A stretch of 38,301 nucleotides of DNA from Promethearchaeia archaeon (GCA_029856145.1 JAHQWK010000013.1:1-38301); one strand, 5' to 3'. Counted from the stretch's first letter, positions 1-10,801 are shown. Notes: generated by a model from the sequence alone, not told the origin. Numbers and translations are program-made.

Positions 1-2
1 AA

Positions 3-1187
3 TATAATCAATCTGGTGCACCTATGAATTGGACATTTGGAGAAGAAGGTATATCTAGCTGTGCTAATGCAGTAACATGTGATTCAAATGATAATATCTA
101 CATTCTTGGTACAATTAATAATAACAATGGTGAAAATTATGATTTATTTCTATTAAAATATGATTCTTCATTAAATAAAATTTGGTCTCGTTCTTGGGGT
201 GGTTTTAATGATGTTAGGGGCATAGATATAGCGATAGATTCCTTGGATAATCTCTATATTCTTGGTATTACAAATAATACTGGAAGTGGAGATTATGATT
301 TATTCTTATTAAATTATAGTACTACAGGTGTTCTTTTATGGAATCAAACATGGGGAGGAACCAATAATGATTATGGGGAGAAAATTCTATTAGATTCTTC
401 TGAAGAATTAAATATTTTAGGGTCAACAGAATATAATGGAAATATAAGTACTTTTTTATTAAAATATAATAACTCTGGGGTTTTATTGTGGAATAAGACT
501 TTTTTTGGAAATAGTTATGACCATTTTGCTTTAGATTCATTAGACTATTATTATTTTGCCCAGACAGGAGATTATTTTGAAGATGAGGGAACTGATATTT
601 ATGTAGCAATGTATAATAATTCGGGAAATTTCGAATCGGATTTAATATGGGGAGGAAACCTTACAGATTCATGTGGAGATATTGCAATAGACTCATTTGA
701 CAATATTTATCTAACAGGATGTACAAGACATAACATGATATTAGTTAAAAATCCGGAAGATAAAACTAGTTATTCTCCACCAGGTATTTTCTCATTGAAA
801 GTAAATACAACAGAAATCGGTATTAAAGAAAATTTTAGTTTAATTTGGACAAACTCGAGGAGCGCAGATAACTATTCAATTTATGTTTATGATGATTATT
901 TTCGAGATATTGAAAATCCAGCTATTTTATATGAGGAAGGAATTATAAACAATAATTTCACAATTTCAGAATTATATAATGGAGTTTATTTCTTTCTTGT
1001 AGCAAGCTTTAATAAAAACGGATATACTGTTTCTAATTGTGTGATTATTATTGTAAATACTAAATCAGACACTAGTCAAGGAATTCCAATCGAGTTTTAT
1101 TATTTGCTATCCATTTACATGGGAATTGGCATAGTCTATGTAATAGCGCTTACGATCATTAGTAAAAGAATCTTCAGATCTGACTAA
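3..1187 (+). CDS. Secreted SBBP beta-propeller protein, 5' end outside the window
   Basis: An extracellular protein built of beta-propeller blades. The frame is open to the window edge: the codons before the ATG at 24 read Y-N-Q-S-G-A-P, which fits the blade pattern 'KYDNSGVLQWN.TWGG'. That ATG is therefore internal and the true start lies upstream. About five blades of roughly 50 residues follow, with the repeated elements WGG, D-S-x-D-N-I-Y and LLKY. Then come an Ig/Fn3-like stretch and one membrane helix near the C-terminus (IEFYYLLSIYMGIGIVYVIA) followed by a basic tail, so the protein is probably anchored with its propeller outside. Many N-x-S/T sites fit a glycosylated surface protein. 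It is related to the propeller protein at 32055. The ligand is unknown. Confidence is high for the repeat family and low for any function. Confidence 0.85.
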   Translation, partial: YNQSGAPMNWTFGEEGISSCANAVTCDSNDNIYILGTINNNNGENYDLFLLKYDSSLNKIWSRSWGGFNDVRGIDIAIDSLDNLYILGITNNTGSGDYDLFLLNYSTTGVLLWNQTWGGTNNDYGEKILLDSSEELNILGSTEYNGNISTFLLKYNNSGVLLWNKTFFGNSYDHFALDSLDYYYFAQTGDYFEDEGTDIYVAMYNNSGNFESDLIWGGNLTDSCGDIAIDSFDNIYLTGCTRHNMILVKNPEDKTSYSPPGIFSLKVNTTEIGIKENFSLIWTNSRSADNYSIYVYDDYFRDIENPAILYEEGIINNNFTISELYNGVYFFLVASFNKNGYTVSNCVIIIVNTKSDTSQGIPIEFYYLLSIYMGIGIVYVIALTIISKRIFRSD

Positions 1188-1227
1188 AAAGAAAATCAGA
1201 ACAAGTAGGATAAATAAAGAAATTATC

Positions 1228-1383
1228 CTAACTTATTAATTTTAGATTCTTAAATGAGTTCAACTTTCCCTCAACTATTTCACTATTCTCTAGTACCGAA
1301 TCTATAAGATGTAATGATTTTTCACAATTAGGATATTTAAGCAATGGAATAATTTCTTCATATTTTTCATTTACGTCTGAGTT
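1228..1383 (-). pseudogene. Possible remnant of an unidentified gene
   Basis: A minus-strand frame of about 50 codons between two stops reads like protein: it contains NEKYEEIIPLLKYPN and later KLNSFKNLKLIS before a stop. It has no ATG, GTG or TTG at its beginning, and coding character ends upstream of it. It may be the last part of a lost gene or chance. I do not recognise the family. Confidence 0.22.
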
Positions 1384-1428
1384 TTAGTAATAATTTTACC
1401 TTTAGACGTTTAATTCTTATTCTAATGA

Positions 1429-1442
1429 TTATTATGTAATAA
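1429..1442. promoter_or_regulatory. 14-bp palindrome upstream of acetoacetyl-CoA synthetase
   Basis: TTATTA-TG-TAATAA, a perfect inverted repeat with 6-bp arms, 72 bases before the ATG of the next gene. It could be an operator. In DNA this AT-rich such a dyad can also arise by chance. Confidence 0.25.
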
Positions 1443-1513
1443 CATTAATACATTTTAAAATCAAATTAAATCAATTATAAAGTATCATATTATAGAAATA
1501 AGTCGTGAAAATC

Positions 1514-3502
1514 ATGAGTGATGAGCGAAAAAAGCTATGGGAACCTTCTAAAAACTGGATTAAAAACGCAGAAGCGACTCGCTTTATTGAATTTGTCAAT
1601 AAGGAATATGGACAAAAAATAAAAGGAGGTAAAGATCTGTACAGATGGTCTGTAGAGAAGATTCCAGATTTTTGGGATGCTATGTGGAAATTTTCTAGAA
1701 TAATTGCTTCAAAACCTTACGATAAAGTTGTAGAAGACTTAAATGTATTTCCTGGTACAAAATGGTTCCCTGGTGCAAAACTAAATTTTGCTGAAAATCT
1801 TCTGAAGTATAAAGACGATCAATTAGCTTTTATATTCCAAGGTGAAACAAAAGTATCAAAACAAATGACTTATACAGAATTAAACAAGACAGCAGCTCGT
1901 ATGGCAAAATCTCTTAGAGAAATAGGAATTAAGGTTGGTGATCGAGTTGTATCATATATTCCAAATCTAATTGAAACACCAATAGCAATGCTCGCGACTA
2001 CAGCTATTGGAGCGATTTGGGCTTCTTGTGGAGCTGAACTTCAACCAAGTGCAGTTATTGATAGATTCAGTCAAATTAAACCTAAAGTACTCTTTACTGT
2101 TGACGGATATTATTATAGAAACAAAGTTTTTGACATAAAAGATAATATTAAAGTGGTTGTAGATGCTATTCCTTCAATAGAAAAAATTATTGTTGTTTCT
2201 TATGTTTCTAATGGAAAAACTGATGTTAGTGGTATTCCTAAAGCAGTAAACTGGGAAGATTTTATTTCTAAAGATGAAGATCCACTATTAGAATTTGAGC
2301 AATTACCCTTTGATCACCCAATTTATGTCATGTTCTCTTCTGGTACAACAGGAAAACCAAAATGTATGATACAAAGTGGTGGTGGCGTTCTTATCAATCA
2401 TTTAAAGGAACTAATACTTTCTACAGATTGTAAACGGAGTGATGTTATTAACTATATCACAGCTCCTTCATGGATGATGTGGAACTGGCTAATTGGTGCG
2501 CTAGCTGTTGGAGCAACCATCTTTCTATATGACGGCAACCCACTTTATCCTGATCCTCTTAGGTTTTTTGAGTTAATAGAAAAGCATGAAATAACCATTT
2601 TTGGAACAAGTGCTGCCTACATTCATTATTTAATGGGTCTTGAAGTTAAACCTGCAGAGAAATATGATTTATCTTCATTAAGAGAAATATCACAAACCGC
2701 ATCAACCCTTTCTCCTGAGGGTTTTGAATATGTTTATAGAGAAATTAAGAAGGACCTCTTTTTCAATTCAATAAGTGGGGGTACTGACATTAATGGATGT
2801 TTTGCTGGAGCAATACCTATCCTTCCTGTATATTCTGGCGAACTACAAGGTCGTGCTTTAGCAATGAAAGTGGAGGCTTACACCGATAAAGGTGAACCAA
2901 TTGAGGATGAACAAGCAGAACTTATATGTGAAGCACCAGTACCTTCCATGCCTGTGTATTTTTGGGGTGATGATGATAACATGACAAAATATAAAGCTGC
3001 GTATTTCGATCACTTCAAAGATGCTGGTAAAAATGTATGGAGACATGGGGATTATATTGTCGTACATAGTGATACAGGCGGAATTACATTCTGGGGACGA
3101 TCTGATGCTGTTTTAAAACCCTCTGGTGTTAGAATTGGGACCGCAGAAATCTACAATGTTGTAGAACAATTGCCTGAAATTGCTGATTCTTTAGTTATAG
3201 GTCAAAAATGGGAAGGTGATACTCGCATTGTCATGTTTGTACTTTTGAATAAGGGATATGAATTAAACGATGAATTAAAAACAAAGATACGACAAACACT
3301 AAGAGAAAAAACTTCTCCTAGACATGTTCCAAAACTAATCTATGCAGCTCCGGAAGATGGTATTCCTTATACCTTCAGCAACAAAAAAGTCGAGATTGCA
3401 GTCACCAAAATCATCCACGGTATGCCTGTTGCGAATAGAGGGGCATTACGGAATCCAACCTCATTGGATTTCTACACTGAGATGAAGGAAAAGCTTCATT
3501 AA
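1514..3502 (+). CDS. Acetoacetyl-CoA synthetase
   Basis: Joins acetoacetate to CoA with ATP to give acetoacetyl-CoA; an ANL-superfamily adenylating enzyme of the cytosol. The N-terminal ACS-type cap (W-x-P-S...RFIEFVN) is followed by 'FPGTKWFPGAKLNFAENLL', typical of this subfamily. The AMP-binding loop YVMFSSGTTGKPK lies near residue 270. The mobile C-terminal domain has RSDAVLKPSGVRIGTAEIY and ends with PYTFSNKKVEIAV, which carries the expected adenylation lysine. At 662 residues it has normal family length. I place the start at ATG 1514; the in-frame GTG at 1505 more likely belongs to the ribosome-binding site, as in several genes here. It stands alone, followed by a T-rich terminator. It could use acetoacetate as carbon source or feed lipid/mevalonate synthesis; no pathway partner is adjacent. 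Confidence 0.9.
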   Translation: MSDERKKLWEPSKNWIKNAEATRFIEFVNKEYGQKIKGGKDLYRWSVEKIPDFWDAMWKFSRIIASKPYDKVVEDLNVFPGTKWFPGAKLNFAENLLKYKDDQLAFIFQGETKVSKQMTYTELNKTAARMAKSLREIGIKVGDRVVSYIPNLIETPIAMLATTAIGAIWASCGAELQPSAVIDRFSQIKPKVLFTVDGYYYRNKVFDIKDNIKVVVDAIPSIEKIIVVSYVSNGKTDVSGIPKAVNWEDFISKDEDPLLEFEQLPFDHPIYVMFSSGTTGKPKCMIQSGGGVLINHLKELILSTDCKRSDVINYITAPSWMMWNWLIGALAVGATIFLYDGNPLYPDPLRFFELIEKHEITIFGTSAAYIHYLMGLEVKPAEKYDLSSLREISQTASTLSPEGFEYVYREIKKDLFFNSISGGTDINGCFAGAIPILPVYSGELQGRALAMKVEAYTDKGEPIEDEQAELICEAPVPSMPVYFWGDDDNMTKYKAAYFDHFKDAGKNVWRHGDYIVVHSDTGGITFWGRSDAVLKPSGVRIGTAEIYNVVEQLPEIADSLVIGQKWEGDTRIVMFVLLNKGYELNDELKTKIRQTLREKTSPRHVPKLIYAAPEDGIPYTFSNKKVEIAVTKIIHGMPVANRGALRNPTSLDFYTEMKEKLH

Positions 3503-3507
3503 TTAAA

Positions 3508-3530
3508 TTTTTTCTTTTTTCTTTTTCTTT
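3508..3530 (+). terminator. T-rich terminator after acetoacetyl-CoA synthetase
   Basis: Three runs of T broken by single C residues begin 5 bases after the stop codon. This is the usual form of an archaeal intrinsic terminator. No hairpin is needed or seen. Confidence 0.6.
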
Positions 3531-3615
3531 AAGAGTAAAACATAACTCTTTTATCAAAATTATCATTTATTCCAATGTGTATATCCTTATATAGTAGAAT
3601 GAGAGGTGTAAAATA

Positions 3616-4059
3616 ATGGATCAATTTGATTGGATTTTTATAATTTCGAGCTTAGTTTTCTTCTCGTCTATAATTTGTGTATTTATATTAACGGCTAATA
3701 ACAAGGAAGATAAAGTGAAAGTATTTGGAATTATTCTTTTCATCATGATTTTTCCTCTTATCTTAGTGCTGGTTAATTATATCATTGTGGGAAGAGATGT
3801 GAGATTTATAATCTTTCTAAGTTTAATCCTCATTTATCTAATGTTAGAATTTTTGCTTGACCAGGTTTTCAAGATAGATTTTCGTTCGAAAACAAGCCGA
3901 CATGTTCCTTTTATCATCATCGAGTGGGCAGCTTGCTTTTCATTCTTGTTTGGTACCCTTAGACTCGATAATACTTGGGGATGGATTGTATCTTTCTTCT
4001 TCTTTGCATTTATAGTTGTCTTGATATACAACATAGTTAAGCGAAAAAGAAAGAAATAG
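3616..4059 (+). CDS. Small membrane protein with five predicted helices
   Basis: A 147-residue protein of unknown function. Hydrophobic stretches near residues 5-27, 37-59, 64-85, 95-113 and 120-140 suggest five membrane helices, ending in a very basic tail (VKRKRKK) that should face the cytoplasm. The start is supported by a strong archaeal ribosome-binding site, GAGGTG, 8 bases before the ATG. I recognise no motif. It stands alone between a T-rich terminator and the catalase remnant. Its position next to the oxidative-stress genes is not evidence for a shared role. Confidence 0.75.
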   Translation: MDQFDWIFIISSLVFFSSIICVFILTANNKEDKVKVFGIILFIMIFPLILVLVNYIIVGRDVRFIIFLSLILIYLMLEFLLDQVFKIDFRSKTSRHVPFIIIEWAACFSFLFGTLRLDNTWGWIVSFFFFAFIVVLIYNIVKRKRKK

Positions 4060-4134
4060 AATAAACAAATTCTCTTTACACTTACTTTCTAACAATATAT
4101 TTTAGAAATTATTAGTTAAAATTATAATTACTAT

Positions 4135-4230
4135 TTAAACAGCAATCATTTCAATTCCTAACCCTTTTGCGATTCTCTCGCCATATTCTGAGTCAGCTTT
4201 ATAAAAGTAATTTTTATAAGATAAAAGCAT
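4135..4230 (-). pseudogene. C-terminal remnant of a monofunctional haem catalase
   Basis: On the minus strand a short frame ends in NYFYKADSEYGERIAKGL, then GIEMIAV and a stop. 'FYKADxEYGERxAKGLG' is the characteristic last segment of clade-type monofunctional catalases (KatA/KatE family). Only about 26 codons match; upstream of them the reading frame soon meets a stop (near 4260), and none of the catalytic core is present. It is therefore a leftover tail of a deleted catalase gene. It lies head to head with katG, inside the katG upstream region, which suggests that katG replaced it. Confidence 0.7.
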
Positions 4231-4258
4231 AATCTTTTTTAAAAATACTATGACTAAC

Positions 4259-4277
4259 TAATAATAGTTATTATTTA
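4259..4277. promoter_or_regulatory. Candidate PerR/Fur-type operator, distal copy
   Basis: TAATAATAGTTATTATTTA contains a perfect dyad AATAATA-GT-TATTATT (4260-4275). A second copy with two changed bases lies 76 bases further on, nearer to katG. AT-rich dyads of this type are typical of Fur/PerR boxes, and a PerR homologue is encoded just downstream of katG. Assignment to that regulator is inference. Confidence 0.45.
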
Positions 4278-4314
4278 GGAATCTTTCTGAAAATCTGATT
4301 TAGATTTTCTTTAA

Positions 4315-6585
<2,271 letters not shown>

Positions 6586-6586
6586 A

Positions 6587-6610
6587 TTTTCTATTTTTTT
6601 TTTAATTTTT
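6587..6610 (+). terminator. T-rich terminator after katG
   Basis: A run containing ten consecutive T residues, flanked by shorter T runs, begins directly after the katG stop codon. It probably separates katG from perR transcription. Confidence 0.5.
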
Positions 6611-6620
6611 ACTAATTGAA

Positions 6621-6640
6621 TATATTTGACTAATATTAAT
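6621..6640. promoter_or_regulatory. Candidate PerR operator upstream of perR
   Basis: Contains TTGACTAATATTA, one base different from the reverse complement of the core of the katG-proximal site. It starts 68 bases before the perR start. If the match is meaningful, PerR would control both katG and itself. The motif is AT-rich and the match is short. Confidence 0.35.
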
Positions 6641-6688
6641 CATGCTAAACAAGGAATAAATATTAAAAAAAATTATTATAAAAATTAA

Positions 6689-7111
6689 ATGAAAATGATG
6701 GATGATCAAGAAATAATAGAACTTTTTAAGAAGAATCAATTCAAAGTTACCACTCAACGAATAGCAATCTATAAGTTCGTATTTTCCCGAGGAGATCATC
6801 CATCTACTGATCAGATTTACCAAGTATTAAAAAAAGATTATCCTGCATTAAGTTTAGGTACTGTTTATAAAACTCTTGATTTATTAGAAAAGCTTGGTCT
6901 ACTACAAAAATTGAGATTTAATGAAGATCGTGTTAGATACGATCCTGATATGGAGCTACACATAAATATGGTTTGTTCAATATGTGGACAAATTTATGAT
7001 TATAAAGCCGAAAACATTAAACAATTATGGAATGTTATCATTTCTGATATTGGAGTTAAGCCTATGGGACAACGTATTGATTTGTATTATGAATGTAATG
7101 ATTGTAGATAA
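6689..7111 (+). CDS. perR: PerR/Fur-family peroxide-responsive regulator
   Basis: Metal-dependent DNA-binding repressor of the Fur family, 140 residues, with an N-terminal winged helix (VTTQRIAIYKFV...ALSLGTVYKTLDLLEKLG) and a C-terminal metal/dimer domain. Counted from ATG 6689, the structural zinc cysteines are Cys96, Cys99, Cys136 and Cys139, and the regulatory-site residues are His37, Asp85, His91 and Asp104. These are the positions known for Bacillus subtilis PerR. Asp104 favours PerR over Fur. One ligand differs: position 93 is Asn, not His (ELHINMVC). It follows katG on the same strand after a T-rich stretch and has its own operator-like motif, so control of katG and autoregulation are likely but inferred. 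Starts at 6695 or 6698 cannot be excluded. Confidence 0.85.
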   Translation: MKMMDDQEIIELFKKNQFKVTTQRIAIYKFVFSRGDHPSTDQIYQVLKKDYPALSLGTVYKTLDLLEKLGLLQKLRFNEDRVRYDPDMELHINMVCSICGQIYDYKAENIKQLWNVIISDIGVKPMGQRIDLYYECNDCR

Positions 7112-7138
7112 AGTAATTAGCAAATTTGCAAAAACAAA

Positions 7139-7513
7139 ATGATGAAAAAGATTAAAAAACGTTTAATATTTATTGGAGGCTTTATATCACTTATTCTTGG
7201 AATAATAGGTCTTGTTATACCTATCCTTCCTACAACACCTTTTTTGCTGCTTGCTTCTGCAGCTTTTGCTAAATCATCAGAAAGATTTAACAATTGGCTT
7301 TTAAACAACAAAATACTTGGAGCATATATTAAGAATTATCGAGAAGGTAAAGGCTTACCATTGAAAATAAAAGCTATTACATTATCACTTTTATGGATAA
7401 CGATAATAATTTCGATTATTTTTTTAATGCATTTATTTTGGGTACAAGTTGTGTTAATATGCATCGCTATAGTCGTTTCTATCCATATTATTTTAATTAA
7501 ACCAAAAATATAG
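7139..7513 (+). CDS. DUF454 (YbaN-like) small inner-membrane protein
   Basis: A 124-residue membrane protein of the DUF454/YbaN family. The hallmark is the segment 'GLVIPILPTTPFLLLASAAF' followed by AKSSERFNNWLLNNKILGAYIKNYREGKGLPLKIKA, where bacterial members have the same PTTPFLLLA, F-A-R/K-SS-x-R-F and W-L-L motifs. Hydrophobic helices lie near residues 8-45 and at 80-120 (two, tightly spaced). The biochemical role of the family is not known. The gene starts 27 bases after the perR stop on the same strand and may be co-transcribed with it. No strong ribosome-binding site is seen; a second ATG follows at once at 7142. Confidence 0.85.
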   Translation: MMKKIKKRLIFIGGFISLILGIIGLVIPILPTTPFLLLASAAFAKSSERFNNWLLNNKILGAYIKNYREGKGLPLKIKAITLSLLWITIIISIIFLMHLFWVQVVLICIAIVVSIHIILIKPKI

Positions 7514-7825
7514 AAATTACTTGACATAATTAACTTTTACCCGAAGGATGAAGTGTTCAAATACATTTCCATAATTTAGGTTTACGTGTTCGGATTTCTC
7601 ATATGCTCACACAATAGAATCTTTGATTAATTATCGGTTACAAACTTATTACTTATGGATAAATGATTTTATACATAAAAAAAAATAATAAAAAGATCCC
7701 AATGACACCATGAGAATTCCAATATCGAGAGGTAGGAATGGTATATAGCTAAAATTAATAATTTAATAAATATAATTATCCTATTATACTATTATTGAAT
7801 CATCTATTTTCTGAATAATATAAAA
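7514..7825. other. Intergenic stretch with nothing recognised
   Basis: 312 bases between two same-strand genes. I checked both strands for coding remnants, RNA folds and repeats. A less AT-rich patch near 7697-7735 does not form a tRNA or a convincing box C/D RNA. The last 60 bases are very AT-rich and probably hold the promoter of the next gene. Confidence 0.5.
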
Positions 7826-8824
7826 GTGTATTTTTATTGGGCGATTATTGCTCCAATTTTACCGGGTTTAGCAATATTTTTAGGTGCAGCTTTAATTAAG
7901 GAGAAGAAAAGAGTTGGACTAGTATTTTTAGGAATTTTATGTGTTTTTAACATATATATTTCTTTTAACCTTATTAATATATTTCGAAGAGATTATAATG
8001 GGGACTTTTCCATATTTCCGTTAAGTAATTATCTAGCCTACATAATAATAATAAATGTTGTATTTCTATCAGTTTCCCTATTACTCCTTATGAAGTTAGA
8101 TTCATTTAAAGAAAATCGCTTAATACTTGGTGTTCAGTCTTTTTTCTATAAAATAAAAGACAATATATTTTTGCTCGAGAAAACTACTGATAAACTTCTA
8201 GCAATTTTCTTACTTTTTTGTCTCTTTTATATAATTGGTATTTTAAATCTTTATATCCATGAATTTGGTCATGCTATGGCAGATATTATTTTTGGAACTT
8301 ATTATAATGAAATTAGAATCAATTTTTTTCTTCAAGGATGGACGTCTGGAGGAGGAATCCTTGCAACAGATGAATTTCATACTCAAAAAGTAACGGGAAT
8401 TTTACTTGGAGGATTATTTTCAGAATGTATATTTACATTATTCTCGCTAATTATTATCTTATGGAAAAAAGAAAAGAAAAATTTCACGTGGCTTTTATCG
8501 ATTGTAATTTCAATGCTATTTTTAAATCGAGTTGCACTTTATTTCACATTTCCTCAACTGCTTAATATAAGAAGTGATGTATTAGGATTAGTAAGCTTAG
8601 GATATGATCCTAGGGATCTTTTCTACATTTTCTTTCCTTTTTTGATCATAACTATTGTTATCACCTCCAAGTTAATATCAAAATTATATAAAACTAGTTT
8701 AAACAGAAATAAATTGTTCCTAGGAATATATTTCATCAGCTTAACGTTGTATATTGTTGTTTTAGTCATTTTGAGTGTAATTAATGAATTCGTAATTCCA
8801 CTAGAATCATTGAGTTTTTACTGA
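7826..8824 (+). CDS. M50-like membrane metalloprotease (HEFGH motif)
   Basis: A 332-residue polytopic membrane protein with the zinc motif HEFGH at residues 145-149, placed in a hydrophobic helix as in site-2-protease (M50) enzymes. The following 'GTYYNEIRINFF' and 'GWTSGGG' resemble the strand and glycine-rich loop after the HExxH helix in the M50B-like group. An Asp in the segment RSDVLGLVSLGYD could be the third zinc ligand. About eight to nine hydrophobic segments are visible, so it should cut membrane-embedded or membrane-near substrates; the substrate is unknown. The start is a GTG at 7826, directly before the first helix, with no clear ribosome-binding site. It ends in a T-rich stretch facing the convergent acetyltransferase gene. 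Confidence 0.72.
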   Translation: MYFYWAIIAPILPGLAIFLGAALIKEKKRVGLVFLGILCVFNIYISFNLINIFRRDYNGDFSIFPLSNYLAYIIIINVVFLSVSLLLLMKLDSFKENRLILGVQSFFYKIKDNIFLLEKTTDKLLAIFLLFCLFYIIGILNLYIHEFGHAMADIIFGTYYNEIRINFFLQGWTSGGGILATDEFHTQKVTGILLGGLFSECIFTLFSLIIILWKKEKKNFTWLLSIVISMLFLNRVALYFTFPQLLNIRSDVLGLVSLGYDPRDLFYIFFPFLIITIVITSKLISKLYKTSLNRNKLFLGIYFISLTLYIVVLVILSVINEFVIPLESLSFY

Positions 8825-8832
8825 AGAATTAA

Positions 8833-8872
8833 TTTTTCCTATTCTTTTTATTTTCTTTTTTTCCCTTTTCTC
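8833..8872 (+). terminator. T-rich terminator after the M50-like gene
   Basis: A 40-base pyrimidine stretch with several runs of five to seven T residues begins 8 bases after the stop, in the gap between two convergent genes. Confidence 0.5.
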
Positions 8873-8874
8873 AT

Positions 8875-10146
8875 TTAATAATAAGTATCTGGATATGAGT
8901 TTTCTTTAGGAAATAAAACATTAATTATTTCACGTGATTCACGTTTTATCATAGCATCTTTTATAATATGATTTATCTCTTCAAAACTCCTGTCCCCTAA
9001 GATTAATTTGAATAAGATTGATCCAGGTATTTGAAGATCACACGATCCTTCCTTCGGATATCCTTTTGCCATTTTAATAGTAGAGATGTGCCCATTATTA
9101 AAAGATATTATAATAGTTTTTTTGTAATTACTTATTCTTAAGTCTTGTGTTAAACCCTGAAAATTTGAATTATAAATTCTATTTTCTAATATTTGTTTTA
9201 TTTTTTCTAAATATAGTTTTAAATTTGGAATCTTTACTTGCCAACCATAAGTGTAATACGTTGTTCCTCCAAGTTCACCAATAAGTTCAGCTAAATCTGT
9301 ATCCTCCCTAACAGCTAAGTCAATTTGATCTGGATTTTCAATACTTGTGATTTCTTTAGTAAATTGAAGTATTTTTATTCCATATTCGCGATTAATATGT
9401 GAAGTTTTAAGATCATATGCTAAATTATCATAAGATTTTCCGAACGTAAAATAAGCTATAGATTTTCCACCCATCTCAATTAAATATGTTGAAGCTTTAA
9501 ATTCATTGTATTTATCATTAATGAATTTAGAGATATAGCAATCTTTATCAAATAAGTTTGAGATAAAGAAATCTTCGTAATATTGGTTATATTTGTTAGC
9601 AATTAGATCTATATCATTTAAGTGTGCTTTCCTAATGTTTAAAAATTCCAAGTCATCTGAGGGAATCTTTGATGGTGATAAAACCATTCTATGATCAAGA
9701 GGTATAGCAAATTCATAACCTAATTTTCGATAATAATAAGGGATACCTCTTATGACAGAAACAATATATCCTTTTTCTGCCATGATGTGTTCATAAAGTT
9801 CATTTAACTCAACAATTAATTCTTTCCCACGATATTTTTCTAATGTTCCAACAAATCCCATCTCGCAAACTGGAATGTTAATACTCCCAACTCTCCATTC
9901 TAAAGGAAATAAACTAATGTTTGATACAATTTCATTTGAATTAGAATCCTTAATATATAAAAATAGTAAATCTTCTTTCCTTGGATGGTTTAAAAATATT
10001 TGCTTTACATATTCTCTTACTGATTCACCATGTACTTTAACATTTAATTCCAAAATTTGTTGAAATTCTTCCTTCTTACTATTATCAGCAATATGAATCG
10101 AAAATTGTTGATTTAATTTCCTCTTATATCCTTTCGCAAGTCCCAT
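8875..10146 (-). CDS. Eis-like GNAT acetyltransferase with C-terminal sterol-carrier-type domain
   Basis: A 423-residue protein with the layout of the Eis family: an N-terminal GNAT acetyltransferase, a second GNAT-like fold, and a C-terminal sterol-carrier-protein-like domain. The acetyl-CoA loop appears in 'CEMGFVGTLEKYRGKELIVEL' form near residues 92-114; the usual RGKG is RGKE here. The segment VIRGIPYYYRKLGYEFAIPLD is typical of the first domain. The C-terminus (GSILFKLILGDRSFEEI... INVLFP) matches the SCP-like part. Family members acetylate amines of small molecules or proteins; the substrate here is unknown. The gene is convergent with the M50-like gene and stands alone. Confidence 0.75.
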   Translation of the reverse strand: MGLAKGYKRKLNQQFSIHIADNSKKEEFQQILELNVKVHGESVREYVKQIFLNHPRKEDLLFLYIKDSNSNEIVSNISLFPLEWRVGSINIPVCEMGFVGTLEKYRGKELIVELNELYEHIMAEKGYIVSVIRGIPYYYRKLGYEFAIPLDHRMVLSPSKIPSDDLEFLNIRKAHLNDIDLIANKYNQYYEDFFISNLFDKDCYISKFINDKYNEFKASTYLIEMGGKSIAYFTFGKSYDNLAYDLKTSHINREYGIKILQFTKEITSIENPDQIDLAVREDTDLAELIGELGGTTYYTYGWQVKIPNLKLYLEKIKQILENRIYNSNFQGLTQDLRISNYKKTIIISFNNGHISTIKMAKGYPKEGSCDLQIPGSILFKLILGDRSFEEINHIIKDAMIKRESREIINVLFPKENSYPDTYY

Positions 10147-10201
10147 TTCAGGTTTGTAAATGATATCATATTTAGAAACTTTATTGAATTATACATTGAT
10201 T

Positions 10202-10223
10202 AAAAATTAAAAATAAAAAAAAA
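10202..10223 (-). terminator. T-rich terminator (minus strand) after the cold-shock gene
   Basis: The plus strand shows A-rich runs ending in nine consecutive A residues (10215-10223), that is a T run on the minus strand, about 100 bases past the stop codon of the cold-shock gene. It is a plausible transcript end. Confidence 0.35.
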
Positions 10224-10322
10224 GGATAAGATTCGATAACAATCGCAAAAACAGATTTTTACTAATTATTATTTATTTCTTATATTTTATTGCTTTTTGT
10301 AGATTTATAAACATTCATACCA

Positions 10323-10583
10323 TTAAAAGCGGAAATTTCCTCTTCTGCCTCTATTATATGGATTAGGAGGAGCTTTCTCGGTTACTACAACATTACTAGC
10401 TTGTGGTCCTTTTTGACCATCGACTACTTCAAATTCTACTTTATCGTTTTCATTTAATGTCTTGTATTCGTCATCTCTACCGGATAATGCAGTATAATGA
10501 ACAAACACATCGCTTCCTTCTTCAGAACTTATAAATCCGAAGCCCTTACGGCTATTAAACCATTTTACTGTTCCTTTTACCAA
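10323..10583 (-). CDS. CspA-type cold-shock domain protein
   Basis: A small single-stranded nucleic-acid-binding protein and probable RNA chaperone. From the TTG at 10583 it has 86 residues and begins [10 protein letters not shown], the canonical cold-shock start. RNP1 is KGFGFI and RNP2 is VFVHYTAL. The usual domain is followed by a short Arg/Gly-rich tail ([10 protein letters not shown]), which can add RNA affinity. There is no ATG. A second in-frame TTG at 10595 would add four residues (M-V-L-K). A TATA-like box lies about 26 bases upstream of the TTG at 10583, so the transcript may be leaderless. Cold-shock proteins are much commoner in bacteria than in archaea, so ancient transfer is possible. 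Confidence 0.9.
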   Translation of the reverse strand: MVKGTVKWFNSRKGFGFISSEEGSDVFVHYTALSGRDDEYKTLNENDKVEFEVVDGQKGPQASNVVVTEKAPPNPYNRGRRGNFRF

Positions 10584-10606
10584 TTTTAAAACCAATTTTT
10601 TAATTC

Positions 10607-10614
10607 TATATAAA
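10607..10614 (-). promoter_or_regulatory. TATA box of the cold-shock gene
   Basis: TTTATATA on the minus strand, centred about 26-27 bases before the TTG at 10583. That is the usual distance from TATA box to transcription start in archaea. Confidence 0.4.
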
Positions 10615-10801
10615 AATTCTTTATTTCTAAAGAACTGATTTTAAAAAAGAATTCAAAGATAATAAATTTTGACTTTTTTGGGACATCTGGAGAATTATTT
10701 TCACAAAATTTGTACTTCTTTTTGTATATAAAGTTATTATAAAAGATAAGGGGTATAAACGTATCAATATTCGACGTCATGGATTTTTAGCCTATTAAAG
10801 T

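Larger units (their letters stand above)
1188..1513. other. Intergenic stretch with a possible gene remnant and a small palindrome
   Basis: About 326 bases without an intact gene. They hold a coding-like but start-less frame on the minus strand (1228-1383) and a perfect 14-bp palindrome at 1429-1442, both listed separately. I see no RNA gene. Confidence 0.6.

Noticed and set aside
7697..7740. Less AT-rich patch considered as a box C/D or other small RNA
   Set aside because: No proper C and D box pair with correct spacing and no stable fold was found by eye.
10586..10780. A 64-codon minus-strand frame upstream of the cold-shock gene
   Set aside because: It covers the promoter region of the cold-shock gene, is low-complexity and shows no protein-like pattern.
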